The notes under the pieces are model-generated. The model worked only from the letters and a program-made list of their open reading frames with translations. It made no database searches and had not been told where the DNA came from. Positions 1 through 5,717 of a DNA stretch of 5,717 nt are shown piece after piece. The DNA lies in NCBI GenBank assembly GCA_028707655.1, contig JAQWAN010000144.1, positions 1 through 5,717 on the forward strand, read 5' to 3'. Position 1 is the stretch's first letter; each line of letters begins with the position of its first letter. The translations under genes and the position numbers were made by a program. The DNA comes from Bacteroidaceae bacterium. GTDB lineage: Bacteria > Bacteroidota > Bacteroidia > Bacteroidales > Bacteroidaceae.

Positions 1-415
1 CACCACTCAGGTCGTTTATTTGTCGCTTACCCATAGCAGCTAGTCCCATCATAGAGAGAATCTCTTGAATTTTCGCTTTACGTTGAACCGAAGAGAGAGA
101 GGTGGGCAACCCAGACTGAATCACTTTTGCCACGGAGATAGGAAACGAACGGTCAATCTCATTATACTGCGGCAGGTAACCCATCACGGGGCGCTGCTTG
201 GTTAGTTCACCCTTTTCATCATAAAAGGAGAGAGCACCATTAGTAGGAGAGATTAGCCCCAATAGAGTACGTACAAAGGTGGTCTTTCCCCCACCATTAG
301 GTCCTATCACACCTAAGAACTCATTGCGGTGGATGGTTAAAGAGACATCCTGGAGCACCTCGCGTTGATCATACCCAACCGATAAGTGGCGGATAGAGAG
401 TAAGGGTTTATTCAT
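1..415 (-). CDS. Metal (Zn/Mn-type) ABC transporter ATP-binding protein, 3' end cut by window
   Basis: This is the cytoplasmic ATPase subunit of an ABC importer, most likely for zinc or manganese (ZnuC/MntB type). The 138 codons in the window start at ATG 413-415. The visible order is an N-terminal beta region with an A-loop tyrosine (VGYD, residues 13-16), Walker A GPNGGGKTT at 38-46, the Q-loop in GYLPQYNEID at 79-88, and the first residues of the signature motif (LSG, 136-138), where the window ends. Signature glutamine, Walker B and H-loop lie outside. Family members are about 240-270 aa, so roughly half is present. The start overlaps the end of the upstream binding-protein gene by 8 nt (ATG inside GTGTGATGAATAA), which supports translational coupling and a shared substrate. 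The metal assignment rests on this pairing and on the PQYNEID-FP pattern after the Q-loop, which is usual in this subfamily. Exact metal unknown. The permease gene is expected next, to the left. Confidence 0.9.
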   Translation of the reverse strand, partial: MNKPLLSIRHLSVGYDQREVLQDVSLTIHRNEFLGVIGPNGGGKTTFVRTLLGLISPTNGALSFYDEKGELTKQRPVMGYLPQYNEIDRSFPISVAKVIQSGLPTSLSSVQRKAKIQEILSMMGLAAMGKRQINDLSG

Positions 416-1271
416 CACACAAGGCTTTTAAAAGATGTAACATCTGTTTATCCCACTGATAAGACAAGGGGGAAACACGAACGGTTCTGGCACCAATCTC
501 GGTAGCTATGGTGCGCACCTGCTCCTCGGAAAACTCCTCTTGCAAAAAGACCGTTTTTACATTTGCCGCTTTACAGCGCATAATAAAGGCATGTACATCG
601 GACACAGCAGGTTCCTTTCCCTCCTGTTCTAAAGGAAACTGTTGCAGTCCATAATCCTGAGCAAAATAGGTTAAAGAGGGGTGATAGATAGCAAAGGAGC
701 GATTATGGGAAGCATGCAATAGGGTTTGTTCTATCTTTTTATCTAGCACCGTTAGTACATGTTGCATACTATCGTTTCGCAATTGGTAATACGCCGCATG
801 TAGGGTGTCGATAGCCGCTAAGGAGTTGGCTATGGTATGGCAAATTTTCTTTGCCGTGCGCACAGAGGTCCAGATATGCGGATCAACAGGTCCGGTTTTA
901 TGTGGATGAACTAAAGAGATGCCCGCAGACATATCGTAGATGGTCATAGATGGCACCATGGTATGCATTCGCTCCATCCATTGTAGCTCAAAGCCAATGC
1001 CTGGGGTAGAAAAATAGGCAGAAGACTGGTTTAAACGCATGAGTTGTTGAGCGGTAGGCTCGTAAGACTCCGGACTAAATCCTGCACGTATCATCGTTGC
1101 CACCTCACAATAATCGCCAGCTATTGCTTCTGTAAAATAGGCAATAGGTGCAATAGAAACAGTGATAAGCGGTTTTTTCGCAGTTGCCTCTTTTGGTTTA
1201 GAAGAACATCCAGCAAAAAAGAACCAGCAAACCGTAGTGAACAGTAGTGGTAAAAAATAGTTTCGTATCAT
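408..1271 (-). CDS. Metal ABC transporter substrate-binding lipoprotein (ZnuA/TroA-like, cluster 9)
   Basis: This 287-aa periplasmic protein captures a divalent metal, probably Zn2+ or Mn2+, and delivers it to the importer whose ATPase is encoded immediately downstream with an 8-nt overlap. A lipoprotein signal is clear: a short basic start (MIRN), a hydrophobic core at 5-20 and the lipobox FAGC with Cys22, followed by Ser-Ser. The mature part has the family layout: a beta strand TVSIAPIAYF (37-46), then the SPESYEPT motif (66-73), VDPHIW (129-134), YHPSLTYFAQDYGL (196-209) and a C-terminal lobe ending near SPLSYQWDKQM (267-277). Likely ligands are His132 and His197. The first ligand position, usually His in PHSYEPTP, is Glu68 here. 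The His-rich loop common in zinc-specific members is reduced to HPH (122-124). Length is normal for the family. The start is supported by the signal peptide beginning at once; no Shine-Dalgarno is visible. Which metal is carried cannot be decided from sequence. Confidence 0.92.
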   Translation of the reverse strand: MIRNYFLPLLFTTVCWFFFAGCSSKPKEATAKKPLITVSIAPIAYFTEAIAGDYCEVATMIRAGFSPESYEPTAQQLMRLNQSSAYFSTPGIGFELQWMERMHTMVPSMTIYDMSAGISLVHPHKTGPVDPHIWTSVRTAKKICHTIANSLAAIDTLHAAYYQLRNDSMQHVLTVLDKKIEQTLLHASHNRSFAIYHPSLTYFAQDYGLQQFPLEQEGKEPAVSDVHAFIMRCKAANVKTVFLQEEFSEEQVRTIATEIGARTVRVSPLSYQWDKQMLHLLKALCDE

Positions 1272-1320
1272 AATTCATAAATTCTACCGTAAAGATAGCA
1301 TATTCTATAGATATCTAAAA
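1272..1320 (-). promoter_or_regulatory. Possible Bacteroidota-type promoter with internal palindrome, upstream of metal-binding lipoprotein
   Basis: The 43-nt gap (1272-1314) between mnmD and the lipoprotein gene is the longest in the window and is very A/T-rich. Read on the minus strand, TATCTTTA (1290-1297) matches the Bacteroidota -7 consensus TAnnTTTG except for its last base. TTTT at 1317-1320, 19 nt upstream, could serve as the -33 TTTG element. A perfect 10-bp palindrome TAGATATCTA (1308-1317) lies mostly in the spacer between them, and an overlapping 8-bp one, TCTATAGA, is at 1304-1311. This would suit a metal-responsive repressor site, but A/T-rich DNA yields such matches by chance, so this is only a candidate. 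Confidence 0.28.
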
Positions 1321-2016
1321 CTTTCTGCCGCGAAGAATCTCTCTTTTCCCATTGGGCGGACCAGCTAATCGCTCCACAACAAAACCAACCTGCTGCAAAC
1401 GTCTGCGTACCACTCCTTTTGCACAATAGGTAACCAGAGAGCCTCCCACTGCAAGAGAAGCATAGAGTTTTTCAAAAAGAACTATGGTCCAAAGTTCGGG
1501 TTGCGACTCTGGAGAGAAGGCATCAAAATAGATCACATCGTAGGCAGCTTGTTCGCCCTGCCAAGCTAATAAATCGGCCTCAAGCTTAAATAAATGGAAA
1601 TGAGGGGTGATGGGTTGGAAACAACCCCAGGGGGCCTGTAAAAGAGCAGACAGCGTAGTGGCTGTGCCCGTTGGGAAGAGCTGATCGTAGTGCAACTGTT
1701 GTGCTACATCAACAGAAAGGGGATAAAGTTCGATAGAGGTGTAGTGCAGCGGCAAACGTTTTTCTTCTGCTGCAAGACAGGAGAGATAGGCATTTAAACC
1801 AGTACCAAACCCCACTTCAAAGATGCGTACACTGCTCGGGTGGTTCTCCGCTATAAAATGTTGCAGTCCGCATCCTATGTAAATATGCATCGATTCGGTA
1901 TAGGCACCCTTCATGGAGTGGTAATGCTCCTCTTTGTAGGGAGAGAGCATTGTTAAAGAGCCATCTTCTGTGGCTACTAAAGTAACATCTGACAGGGGAG
2001 AGGTTTTTCTATCCAT
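1315..2016 (-). CDS. mnmD: tRNA 5-methylaminomethyl-2-thiouridine(34) methyltransferase, stand-alone MnmD
   Basis: This 233-aa cytoplasmic enzyme transfers a methyl group from S-adenosylmethionine to the aminomethyl group at wobble uridine 34, the last step of mnm5(s2)U formation in tRNAs such as those for Lys, Glu and Gln. Visible motifs in order: EHYHSMKGAYTES (30-42) and HIYIGCGL (44-51), the conserved N-terminal region of the family; EVGFGTGLN (67-75), SAM-binding motif I; the acidic residue Glu96 in SIELYP, expected to hold the SAM ribose; YFDAFSPESQPELW (163-176), the catalytic and substrate region; TYCAKGVVRRRL (196-207); and the C-terminal GPPNGKREILRG (219-230). Length fits stand-alone MnmD. 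The FAD-dependent oxidoreductase half of the E. coli-type fused MnmC is absent, with a TAG stop right after RGRKF. The gene starts 12 nt after the yqaA-like stop, so it is probably co-transcribed. No Shine-Dalgarno is seen. Confidence 0.93.
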   Translation of the reverse strand: MDRKTSPLSDVTLVATEDGSLTMLSPYKEEHYHSMKGAYTESMHIYIGCGLQHFIAENHPSSVRIFEVGFGTGLNAYLSCLAAEEKRLPLHYTSIELYPLSVDVAQQLHYDQLFPTGTATTLSALLQAPWGCFQPITPHFHLFKLEADLLAWQGEQAAYDVIYFDAFSPESQPELWTIVLFEKLYASLAVGGSLVTYCAKGVVRRRLQQVGFVVERLAGPPNGKREILRGRKF

Positions 2017-2028
2017 AACAGCGTAAAA

Positions 2029-2496
2029 TTAAAATAAAGAGAAAAGGCCCAAAGCAGCAAGTGCTACCAACACGTAACGCAGCGTTTTTCCAATACACAT
2101 ATAAACAAGTGTGGCAAGTGGCCGGATACGTAAGAGTCCTAATGTCACTACAATCACGCTTCCAAGTAGTGGGAGGAAAGCAAAAAAGGCCATGAAAGAG
2201 CCTCTACCATTGAGATACCGTTTCATCCATGCAATCTTCCTCTTTTTGATATGTAAATATTTCTCTATCCACTCTTCATTGCCTAAGCTACCCAGCCAAT
2301 AACAGGTCATACCACCCAAGGTGTTCCCTAGAGAAGCAGCTACAACACACGAAGTGGGGTCGACGCCACTGTTAGGCAACAGTAAAAAGGTCAGCACAGC
2401 TTCCGAGCTAAAGGGTAGAACACTCCCAGCAAGAAAAGCAGCAATAAACATTCCTATATTGCCCCACTCGGAAAGAATAGGCAGTATTACATCCAT
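2029..2496 (-). CDS. yqaA: YqaA-family small membrane protein (DedA/VTT-related)
   Basis: This 155-aa inner-membrane protein resembles E. coli YqaA, a small member of the DedA/VTT group. Larger DedA proteins are linked to lipid-carrier or phospholipid translocation and membrane homeostasis; the role of YqaA itself is not established. Evidence: a hydrophobic N-terminal segment leading to GSVLPFSSEAVLTFLL (24-39, compare LPGNSEVVL in YqaA), GNTLGGMTCYWLG (57-69, compare GNSLGGLTN), a basic amphipathic linker with WMKRYLNGRG (90-99), FLPLLGSVIVVTLGLLRI (107-124), and the C-terminal GKTLRYVLVALAA (136-148), very like GKALRYVAVAAA of YqaA. Length is normal. The ATG lies inside the end of the upstream membrane-protein gene, overlapping by 10 nt (ATGGATGTAA), which suggests translational coupling. 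A later start at Met16 would cut the first hydrophobic segment and is less likely. Confidence 0.85.
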   Translation of the reverse strand: MDVILPILSEWGNIGMFIAAFLAGSVLPFSSEAVLTFLLLPNSGVDPTSCVVAASLGNTLGGMTCYWLGSLGNEEWIEKYLHIKKRKIAWMKRYLNGRGSFMAFFAFLPLLGSVIVVTLGLLRIRPLATLVYMCIGKTLRYVLVALAALGLFSLF

Positions 2497-3473
2497 AAAT
2501 GCGCAACTAATAGGGTGAAAGAGAGAAGCAATATAAAGATAAAAAACAGGGTTTTCTTTTTTCCTCTATTATGTACAAAGAAATGGCCAAGATTAAAGGA
2601 AGCACACATCAATTCGAAGGGTATCAAAAGAGAGGCACTTTGGGGATAAAGTAACAAAAGAAAAATGGTAAATAGAGAGAGAAAGAATAGGAAACTTAAG
2701 AAGACGCGGGTACGAATACGCACCGAATAGCGTACAGAGAGATAATAGAGCAAACTAATTAGGAGCAATATAGCCAATGCGATAAGTTGTATCCGCTGTT
2801 CCACAGAGCACGCTAAACAGGCAGAAGGTACAACCACAAGCTCGTGCAAATAGGCGGTAAAGAGAAAAGATTCTTGCGTAAAATAGGAGATGCCAAAATA
2901 GAGTATAAGCGGCATAGACAAGCCCAACCATCCTGCTATAAAAGAGCGAACAGATAGAGCCCGATAGACATACAAGAAGATAAAAACTAGCGGAAGAAGA
3001 AACAAGATAGGGGGTATAAACAGACTGGCAGTGCCTAGATAGACAAAGGCCTGAAAAGACTCTAGCATCGATTTGTCCCTTTTATAGGAAGAAAAAACGG
3101 AAAAGATAGAGAGCAACATTAAGATTGCAACCACTGCTCCAGATAGGTTAATGGTTTTTGGGAAAAACACAAAAAAGAGCAATAAATAGATGGATGCATG
3201 ATGGGTAGTTCGAGAGGGAAGAATGGTAAAAGCATTACTTGCTAAATTCATTAATCCCGTGGTAAGCACTACCATAAAGAAGGTGAGGAGATATGAAAAA
3301 GCCCCCCTCCCTACACCATTATTCAGAAAAACAGATAGACTGCTCTCGGAACGACTAACCGATAATGGCATAAAAAGAGCTACGCCAACAATCAATAACG
3401 ATAGAAACAGCAGCACAAAATAATAGATTATTATGTTCTGACGTCCATTGCTGTAGGATTCACTTGTTCTCAT
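2487..3473 (-). CDS. Polytopic membrane protein of unknown function, DUF6427-like
   Basis: This 328-aa integral membrane protein is almost entirely hydrophobic. By eye there are about eight or nine transmembrane segments (around residues 13-35, 58-82, 94-126, 143-170, 176-197, 228-247, 256-277, 281-300 and 308-326), separated by short basic turns such as SSYKRDKS (128-135), RALSVR (171-176), SVRIRTR (250-256) and HNRGKKK (301-307). No catalytic motif or soluble domain is visible. The RALSVRSFIAGWLGLSMP stretch (171-188) at mid-protein and the position next to purD fit the Bacteroidota family DUF6427 as I recall it, whose function is unknown; this assignment is not certain. The ATG at 3471-3473 follows an A-tract of seven with an AAAGG sequence about 8 nt upstream, the only Shine-Dalgarno-like signal in the window. 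The reading frame ends by overlapping the yqaA-like start by 10 nt. Confidence 0.8.
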   Translation of the reverse strand: MRTSESYSNGRQNIIIYYFVLLFLSLLIVGVALFMPLSVSRSESSLSVFLNNGVGRGAFSYLLTFFMVVLTTGLMNLASNAFTILPSRTTHHASIYLLLFFVFFPKTINLSGAVVAILMLLSIFSVFSSYKRDKSMLESFQAFVYLGTASLFIPPILFLLPLVFIFLYVYRALSVRSFIAGWLGLSMPLILYFGISYFTQESFLFTAYLHELVVVPSACLACSVEQRIQLIALAILLLISLLYYLSVRYSVRIRTRVFLSFLFFLSLFTIFLLLLYPQSASLLIPFELMCASFNLGHFFVHNRGKKKTLFFIFILLLSFTLLVAHLWM

Positions 3474-3485
3474 TTTTTTTGCCTT

Positions 3486-3507
3486 TACTGCAGTATAATA
3501 GTACTGC
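3486..3507 (-). other. Stem-loop at the purD stop codon, in the 33-nt gap
   Basis: The arms GCAGTA (3490-3495) and TACTGC (3502-3507) pair perfectly over 6 bp with a 6-nt loop. On the transcribed strand the stem begins at the last base of the purD TAG stop. One arm is also half of a perfect 10-bp palindrome TACTGCAGTA (3486-3495), so two alternative pairings exist. On the minus strand the hairpin is followed by AGTAAAGGC and an A-tract, not a U-tract, so it is not a classical intrinsic terminator. It could affect mRNA processing or translation of the next gene, or be chance. Confidence 0.3.
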
Positions 3508-4778
3508 TAAACTAAATCGAAACCGATATCTGAACGAAAATATTTGCCTTCAAATTCTATTGCACGTGCACAAGAGAAACTACGTTGGAGTGCCTCTTCT
3601 CGGTCTTTTCCATAGGAAGAAACAGCCAAGACACGACCGCCATTGGTCACTACATCCCCATTGTGAAGCGTGGTTCCTGCATGAAACAGGAGTGTTTGGT
3701 CAGAGCTCTTTAGGTGGGTTATCTTATCGCCCTTCTTATAGGCACCAGGATAGCCACCAGCCACCAACATCACACATACAGCTGTACGCTCATCAATCTC
3801 TAACGGCTTATCTGCTAAAGTATGGGTAGCCACACCTTCAAAAAGATCTACTAAATCGCTTTTTAAACGAAGCATTACTGTTTCTGTTTCAGGATCGCCC
3901 ATACGTACGTTGTACTCAATAACCATCGGTTCGCCCTGTACATTGATTAATCCAATAAAGATAAAACCATTATAGTCAATGCCATCTGTTTGTAGTCCCT
4001 TTATGGTAGGTTGTATAATACGCTCCTCCACTTTTGCCATCCAAGCCTGGTCAGCAAAAGGAACAGGTGAGATAGAACCCATACCACCTGTGTTTAAGCC
4101 GGTATCGCCCTCGCCAATACGTTTGTAATCCTTAGCAACGGGTAACACCTTATATTCTGTACCATTGGTTAGCACAAAGACAGAACACTCTAATCCACTT
4201 AAAAATTCTTCTATCACCACAACACTAGAGGCATCGCCAAAACTACCATTTAACATCGACGCTAGCTCCTGCTTAGCTTCTGCTAAGGTGGGTAAAATTA
4301 GAACGCCCTTTCCTGCACAGAGGCCATCTGCTTTTAGCACATAGGGTGCGGATAGGGTGTCAAGAAAAGCAAAACCATCTTGCAATTCATCGGCAGAGAC
4401 GCTCATATAGCGCGCAGTAGGGATGGCATGTCGCTCCATAAAAGCTTTAGCAAATTGTTTACTACCCTCCAATTGTGCACCTGCTTTAGAGGGGCCAATA
4501 ACAGGAATAGTGGCCAACTGCTCATCGGCAGCAAAGAAATCGACTATACCCTCTACTAATGGCACCTCAGGGCCTACCACTACCATATTCACCTGTTGTT
4601 GTAAAACGAATTGTTTAATGCCTTGGAAGTCTAGAATATCTAACGCAACATTTTCGCCTACTCCACTTGTACCAGCATTTCCTGGTGCTATATAGAGTTT
4701 TTCAATCTTTTTACTTTGGGCTATTTTCCATGCCATAGCATGCTCTCTACCCCCTGAACCTAATAGTAGTAATCTCAT
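3507..4778 (-). CDS. purD: Phosphoribosylamine--glycine ligase (GAR synthetase)
   Basis: This 423-aa cytoplasmic ATP-grasp enzyme joins 5-phosphoribosylamine and glycine with ATP to give glycinamide ribonucleotide, the second step of de novo purine synthesis. It is full length for the family and all domains are visible. The N-domain has LLLGSGGREHA (4-14), PGNAGT (32-37) and VVVGPEVPL (66-74). The linker to the ATP-grasp domain carries GPSKAGAQLEGSKQFAK (95-111). The ATP-grasp part has VLKADGLCAGKGV (147-159), the acidic VVIEEFLSG (187-195), AKDYKR (215-220), GDTGLNTGGMGSISP (224-238) and the metal-binding IEYNVRMGDPETE (287-299). The C-domain ends with the typical YFRSDIGF (413-420). Nothing is missing, so it should be active. 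The ATG lies 14 nt after the stop of the peptidase gene, consistent with one transcript. No Shine-Dalgarno is seen, only an A/T-rich leader. No other purine gene is in the window. Confidence 0.98.
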   Translation of the reverse strand: MRLLLLGSGGREHAMAWKIAQSKKIEKLYIAPGNAGTSGVGENVALDILDFQGIKQFVLQQQVNMVVVGPEVPLVEGIVDFFAADEQLATIPVIGPSKAGAQLEGSKQFAKAFMERHAIPTARYMSVSADELQDGFAFLDTLSAPYVLKADGLCAGKGVLILPTLAEAKQELASMLNGSFGDASSVVVIEEFLSGLECSVFVLTNGTEYKVLPVAKDYKRIGEGDTGLNTGGMGSISPVPFADQAWMAKVEERIIQPTIKGLQTDGIDYNGFIFIGLINVQGEPMVIEYNVRMGDPETETVMLRLKSDLVDLFEGVATHTLADKPLEIDERTAVCVMLVAGGYPGAYKKGDKITHLKSSDQTLLFHAGTTLHNGDVVTNGGRVLAVSSYGKDREEALQRSFSCARAIEFEGKYFRSDIGFDLV

Positions 4779-4792
4779 TTTAGTGACTTTAT

Positions 4793-5717
4793 TTATAGAT
4801 TTTCAAAGAAATAACGACTAATTTTCTCATGTAGATGTACACGGTCGGGACCTAGTACATTATGGCGATGACCTGGATAGACAAAATAGTCTGGATAGGT
4901 GTGGGCCTTTATACAGGCTTTTAAGAAAGAAAGGGTATGTTGTGGCACACAGGTATTGTCCATATCATCGTGAATCAATAATAATTTGCCTTTTAACTGA
5001 CCTGCTAAAAGATTTAGATTGGTTGCTTTATAGCCTTCAGGATTGTTTTTTGGCGTATCCATATAACGTTCTCCATACATCACCTCATAATATTTCCAAT
5101 CGATAACCGGTCCGCCTGCAACACCCACTTTGTATACATCATTATGGCGTAACATTAAGGCAGTGGTCATATGTCCACCAAAACTCCAACCATGTACACC
5201 AATACGATTGGCATCTACATAGGGTAAACTTTGCAACATCTTAGCTCCCTTAAGTTGATCTTTACACTCTTCTACCCCTAAGTGTCTAAAGGTGGCACTT
5301 TCAAAGGCATGTCCACGACCCTCGCTACCGCGATTGTCTAACACAAAAACAACATACCCATGCATGGCCATATAGATTTCCCATCCACGGGTGCTATACA
5401 TAAAGGAGTTGTGCACTAGCTGTGCATGAGGACCACCATAGACATAAACAATAGCTGGATATTTTTTTGTTGGATCGAAATGAACAGGCTTAATCAATCG
5501 ATAATAAAGTGGAGTTATCCCATCTGCAGCTAGTAGGGTATCCATGGTAACTGTAGGCATCTCTACTTTTGCAAAGGGGTCTTTGGCTGTGAGTAGCGCG
5601 CGTTTAACAGCGCCGTTTTTAGTGGCAATAACTTGCACCACACGTGGCACATCAGCCGATGAGTATTGGTCGATAGCATAGCGATAGGAACCGCTCATCT
5701 TCACTTGATGCATACCT
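4793..5717 (-). CDS. ptpA: Prolyl tripeptidyl peptidase (S9B, DPP IV family), C-terminal part; 5' end outside window
   Basis: This is the C-terminal part (about 308 codons of an expected 700 or more) of a secreted serine peptidase that removes N-terminal tripeptides with proline in the third position. The frame stays open to the window edge, so Met at 5713 is internal (preceded by Gly). Counting from that Met: the end of the beta-propeller (1-50), then the alpha/beta-hydrolase domain with the oxyanion-hole Tyr92 in VYGGPHAQ, nucleophile Ser177 in GWSFGGH, Glu210 in YYEVMYGERY, Asp252 in HDDMDN and His284 in GHRHN. The spacings from Ser to Glu (33), Asp (75) and His (107) equal those I recall for P. 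gingivalis PtpA (Ser603, Glu636, Asp678, His710). Long stretches such as VGVAGGPVIDW, NPEGY and GPDRVHL also agree. A DPP IV-like dipeptidase is the alternative. It probably acts in the periplasm or at the surface in peptide nutrition; the signal peptide is not in view. Confidence 0.93.
   Translation of the reverse strand, partial: GMHQVKMSGSYRYAIDQYSSADVPRVVQVIATKNGAVKRALLTAKDPFAKVEMPTVTMDTLLAADGITPLYYRLIKPVHFDPTKKYPAIVYVYGGPHAQLVHNSFMYSTRGWEIYMAMHGYVVFVLDNRGSEGRGHAFESATFRHLGVEECKDQLKGAKMLQSLPYVDANRIGVHGWSFGGHMTTALMLRHNDVYKVGVAGGPVIDWKYYEVMYGERYMDTPKNNPEGYKATNLNLLAGQLKGKLLLIHDDMDNTCVPQHTLSFLKACIKAHTYPDYFVYPGHRHNVLGPDRVHLHEKISRYFFENL

Noticed and set aside
38..136. Walker A variant GPNGGGKTT in the ABC ATPase as a sign of an inactive protein
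   Set aside because: The essential Gly-Lys-Thr core is intact and this variant fits the GxxGxGK[ST] consensus; I recall it in other Bacteroidota metal transporter ATPases.
1044..1247. A 67-codon open frame on the plus strand, Cys/Arg-rich
   Set aside because: It is antisense to the signal peptide and ligand region of the metal-binding lipoprotein; the Cys and Arg content is a by-product of the opposite strand's codons.
2111..2518. Two short plus-strand frames opposite the YqaA-like gene
   Set aside because: Both are antisense to a gene with clear family motifs and have no start context or homology of their own.
3473..3507. Rho-independent terminator after purD
   Set aside because: The hairpin is followed by an A-tract on the transcribed strand. 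The T-tract is on the other strand and lies on the side away from where plus-strand transcription would end, so neither strand fits a classical terminator.
3464..3829. A 121-codon open frame on the plus strand
   Set aside because: It lies opposite the 3' end of purD, whose protein is fully conserved; its translation has no recognisable domain and is low-complexity-like. It is a shadow frame.
4423..4695. A 90-codon open frame on the plus strand
   Set aside because: It lies antisense to the N-terminal half of purD and shows Ser/Thr/Pro-rich composition typical of a reverse-frame shadow.
5711..5713. Met at 5713 as the true start of the peptidase
   Set aside because: The frame continues upstream through a Gly codon to the window edge, and the family has a long N-terminal propeller, so this Met is internal.
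1..5717. CRISPR array, tRNA or rRNA gene, insertion sequence, phage or toxin-antitoxin genes
   Set aside because: No spaced direct repeats, cloverleaf, transposase motifs or terminal inverted repeats are seen; nearly the whole window is explained by seven well-formed genes with gaps of at most 43 nt.

Overview
The window suggests a member of the Bacteroidota, most likely Bacteroidales. The last gene (4793-5717) closely resembles the Porphyromonas prolyl tripeptidyl peptidase family. A DUF6427-like membrane protein lies beside purD, the genes start without clear Shine-Dalgarno sequences and with A/T-rich leaders, and the one plausible promoter resembles the Bacteroidota -33/-7 type. This placement is inferred from recalled family features, not from a search.

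All seven recognisable genes lie on the minus strand, so transcription runs from right to left. In that order they are: (1) the C-terminal part of a secreted S9 prolyl tripeptidyl peptidase (4793-5717, cut by the right edge); (2) purD, glycinamide ribonucleotide synthetase (3507-4778); (3) a polytopic DUF6427-like membrane protein (2487-3473); (4) a small YqaA-type DedA/VTT membrane protein (2029-2496); (5) the stand-alone tRNA methyltransferase MnmD (1315-2016); (6) a lipoprotein of the zinc/manganese-binding cluster-9 family (408-1271); (7) its ABC transporter ATPase (1-415, cut by the left edge just inside the LSGGQ motif).

The genes are tightly packed. The gaps are 14, 33, 12 and 43 nt, and two junctions overlap by 10 and 8 nt, which suggests one long operon or two linked ones. 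The 43-nt gap before the metal-binding lipoprotein is the only place that looks like an internal promoter. It holds a Bacteroidota-like -33/-7 pair with a perfect 10-bp palindrome between the elements. The 33-nt gap after purD holds a small hairpin. No gene-free stretch exceeds 43 nt.

The last two genes work together in divalent metal uptake; the permease should lie just beyond the left edge. The others are housekeeping or envelope functions: peptide breakdown, purine synthesis, wobble-uridine modification and two membrane proteins of unknown job. I see no mobile element, CRISPR array, RNA gene or defence system, and no strong sign of a previously undescribed system. The most notable points are the substituted first metal ligand in the binding protein and the possible operator in front of it.
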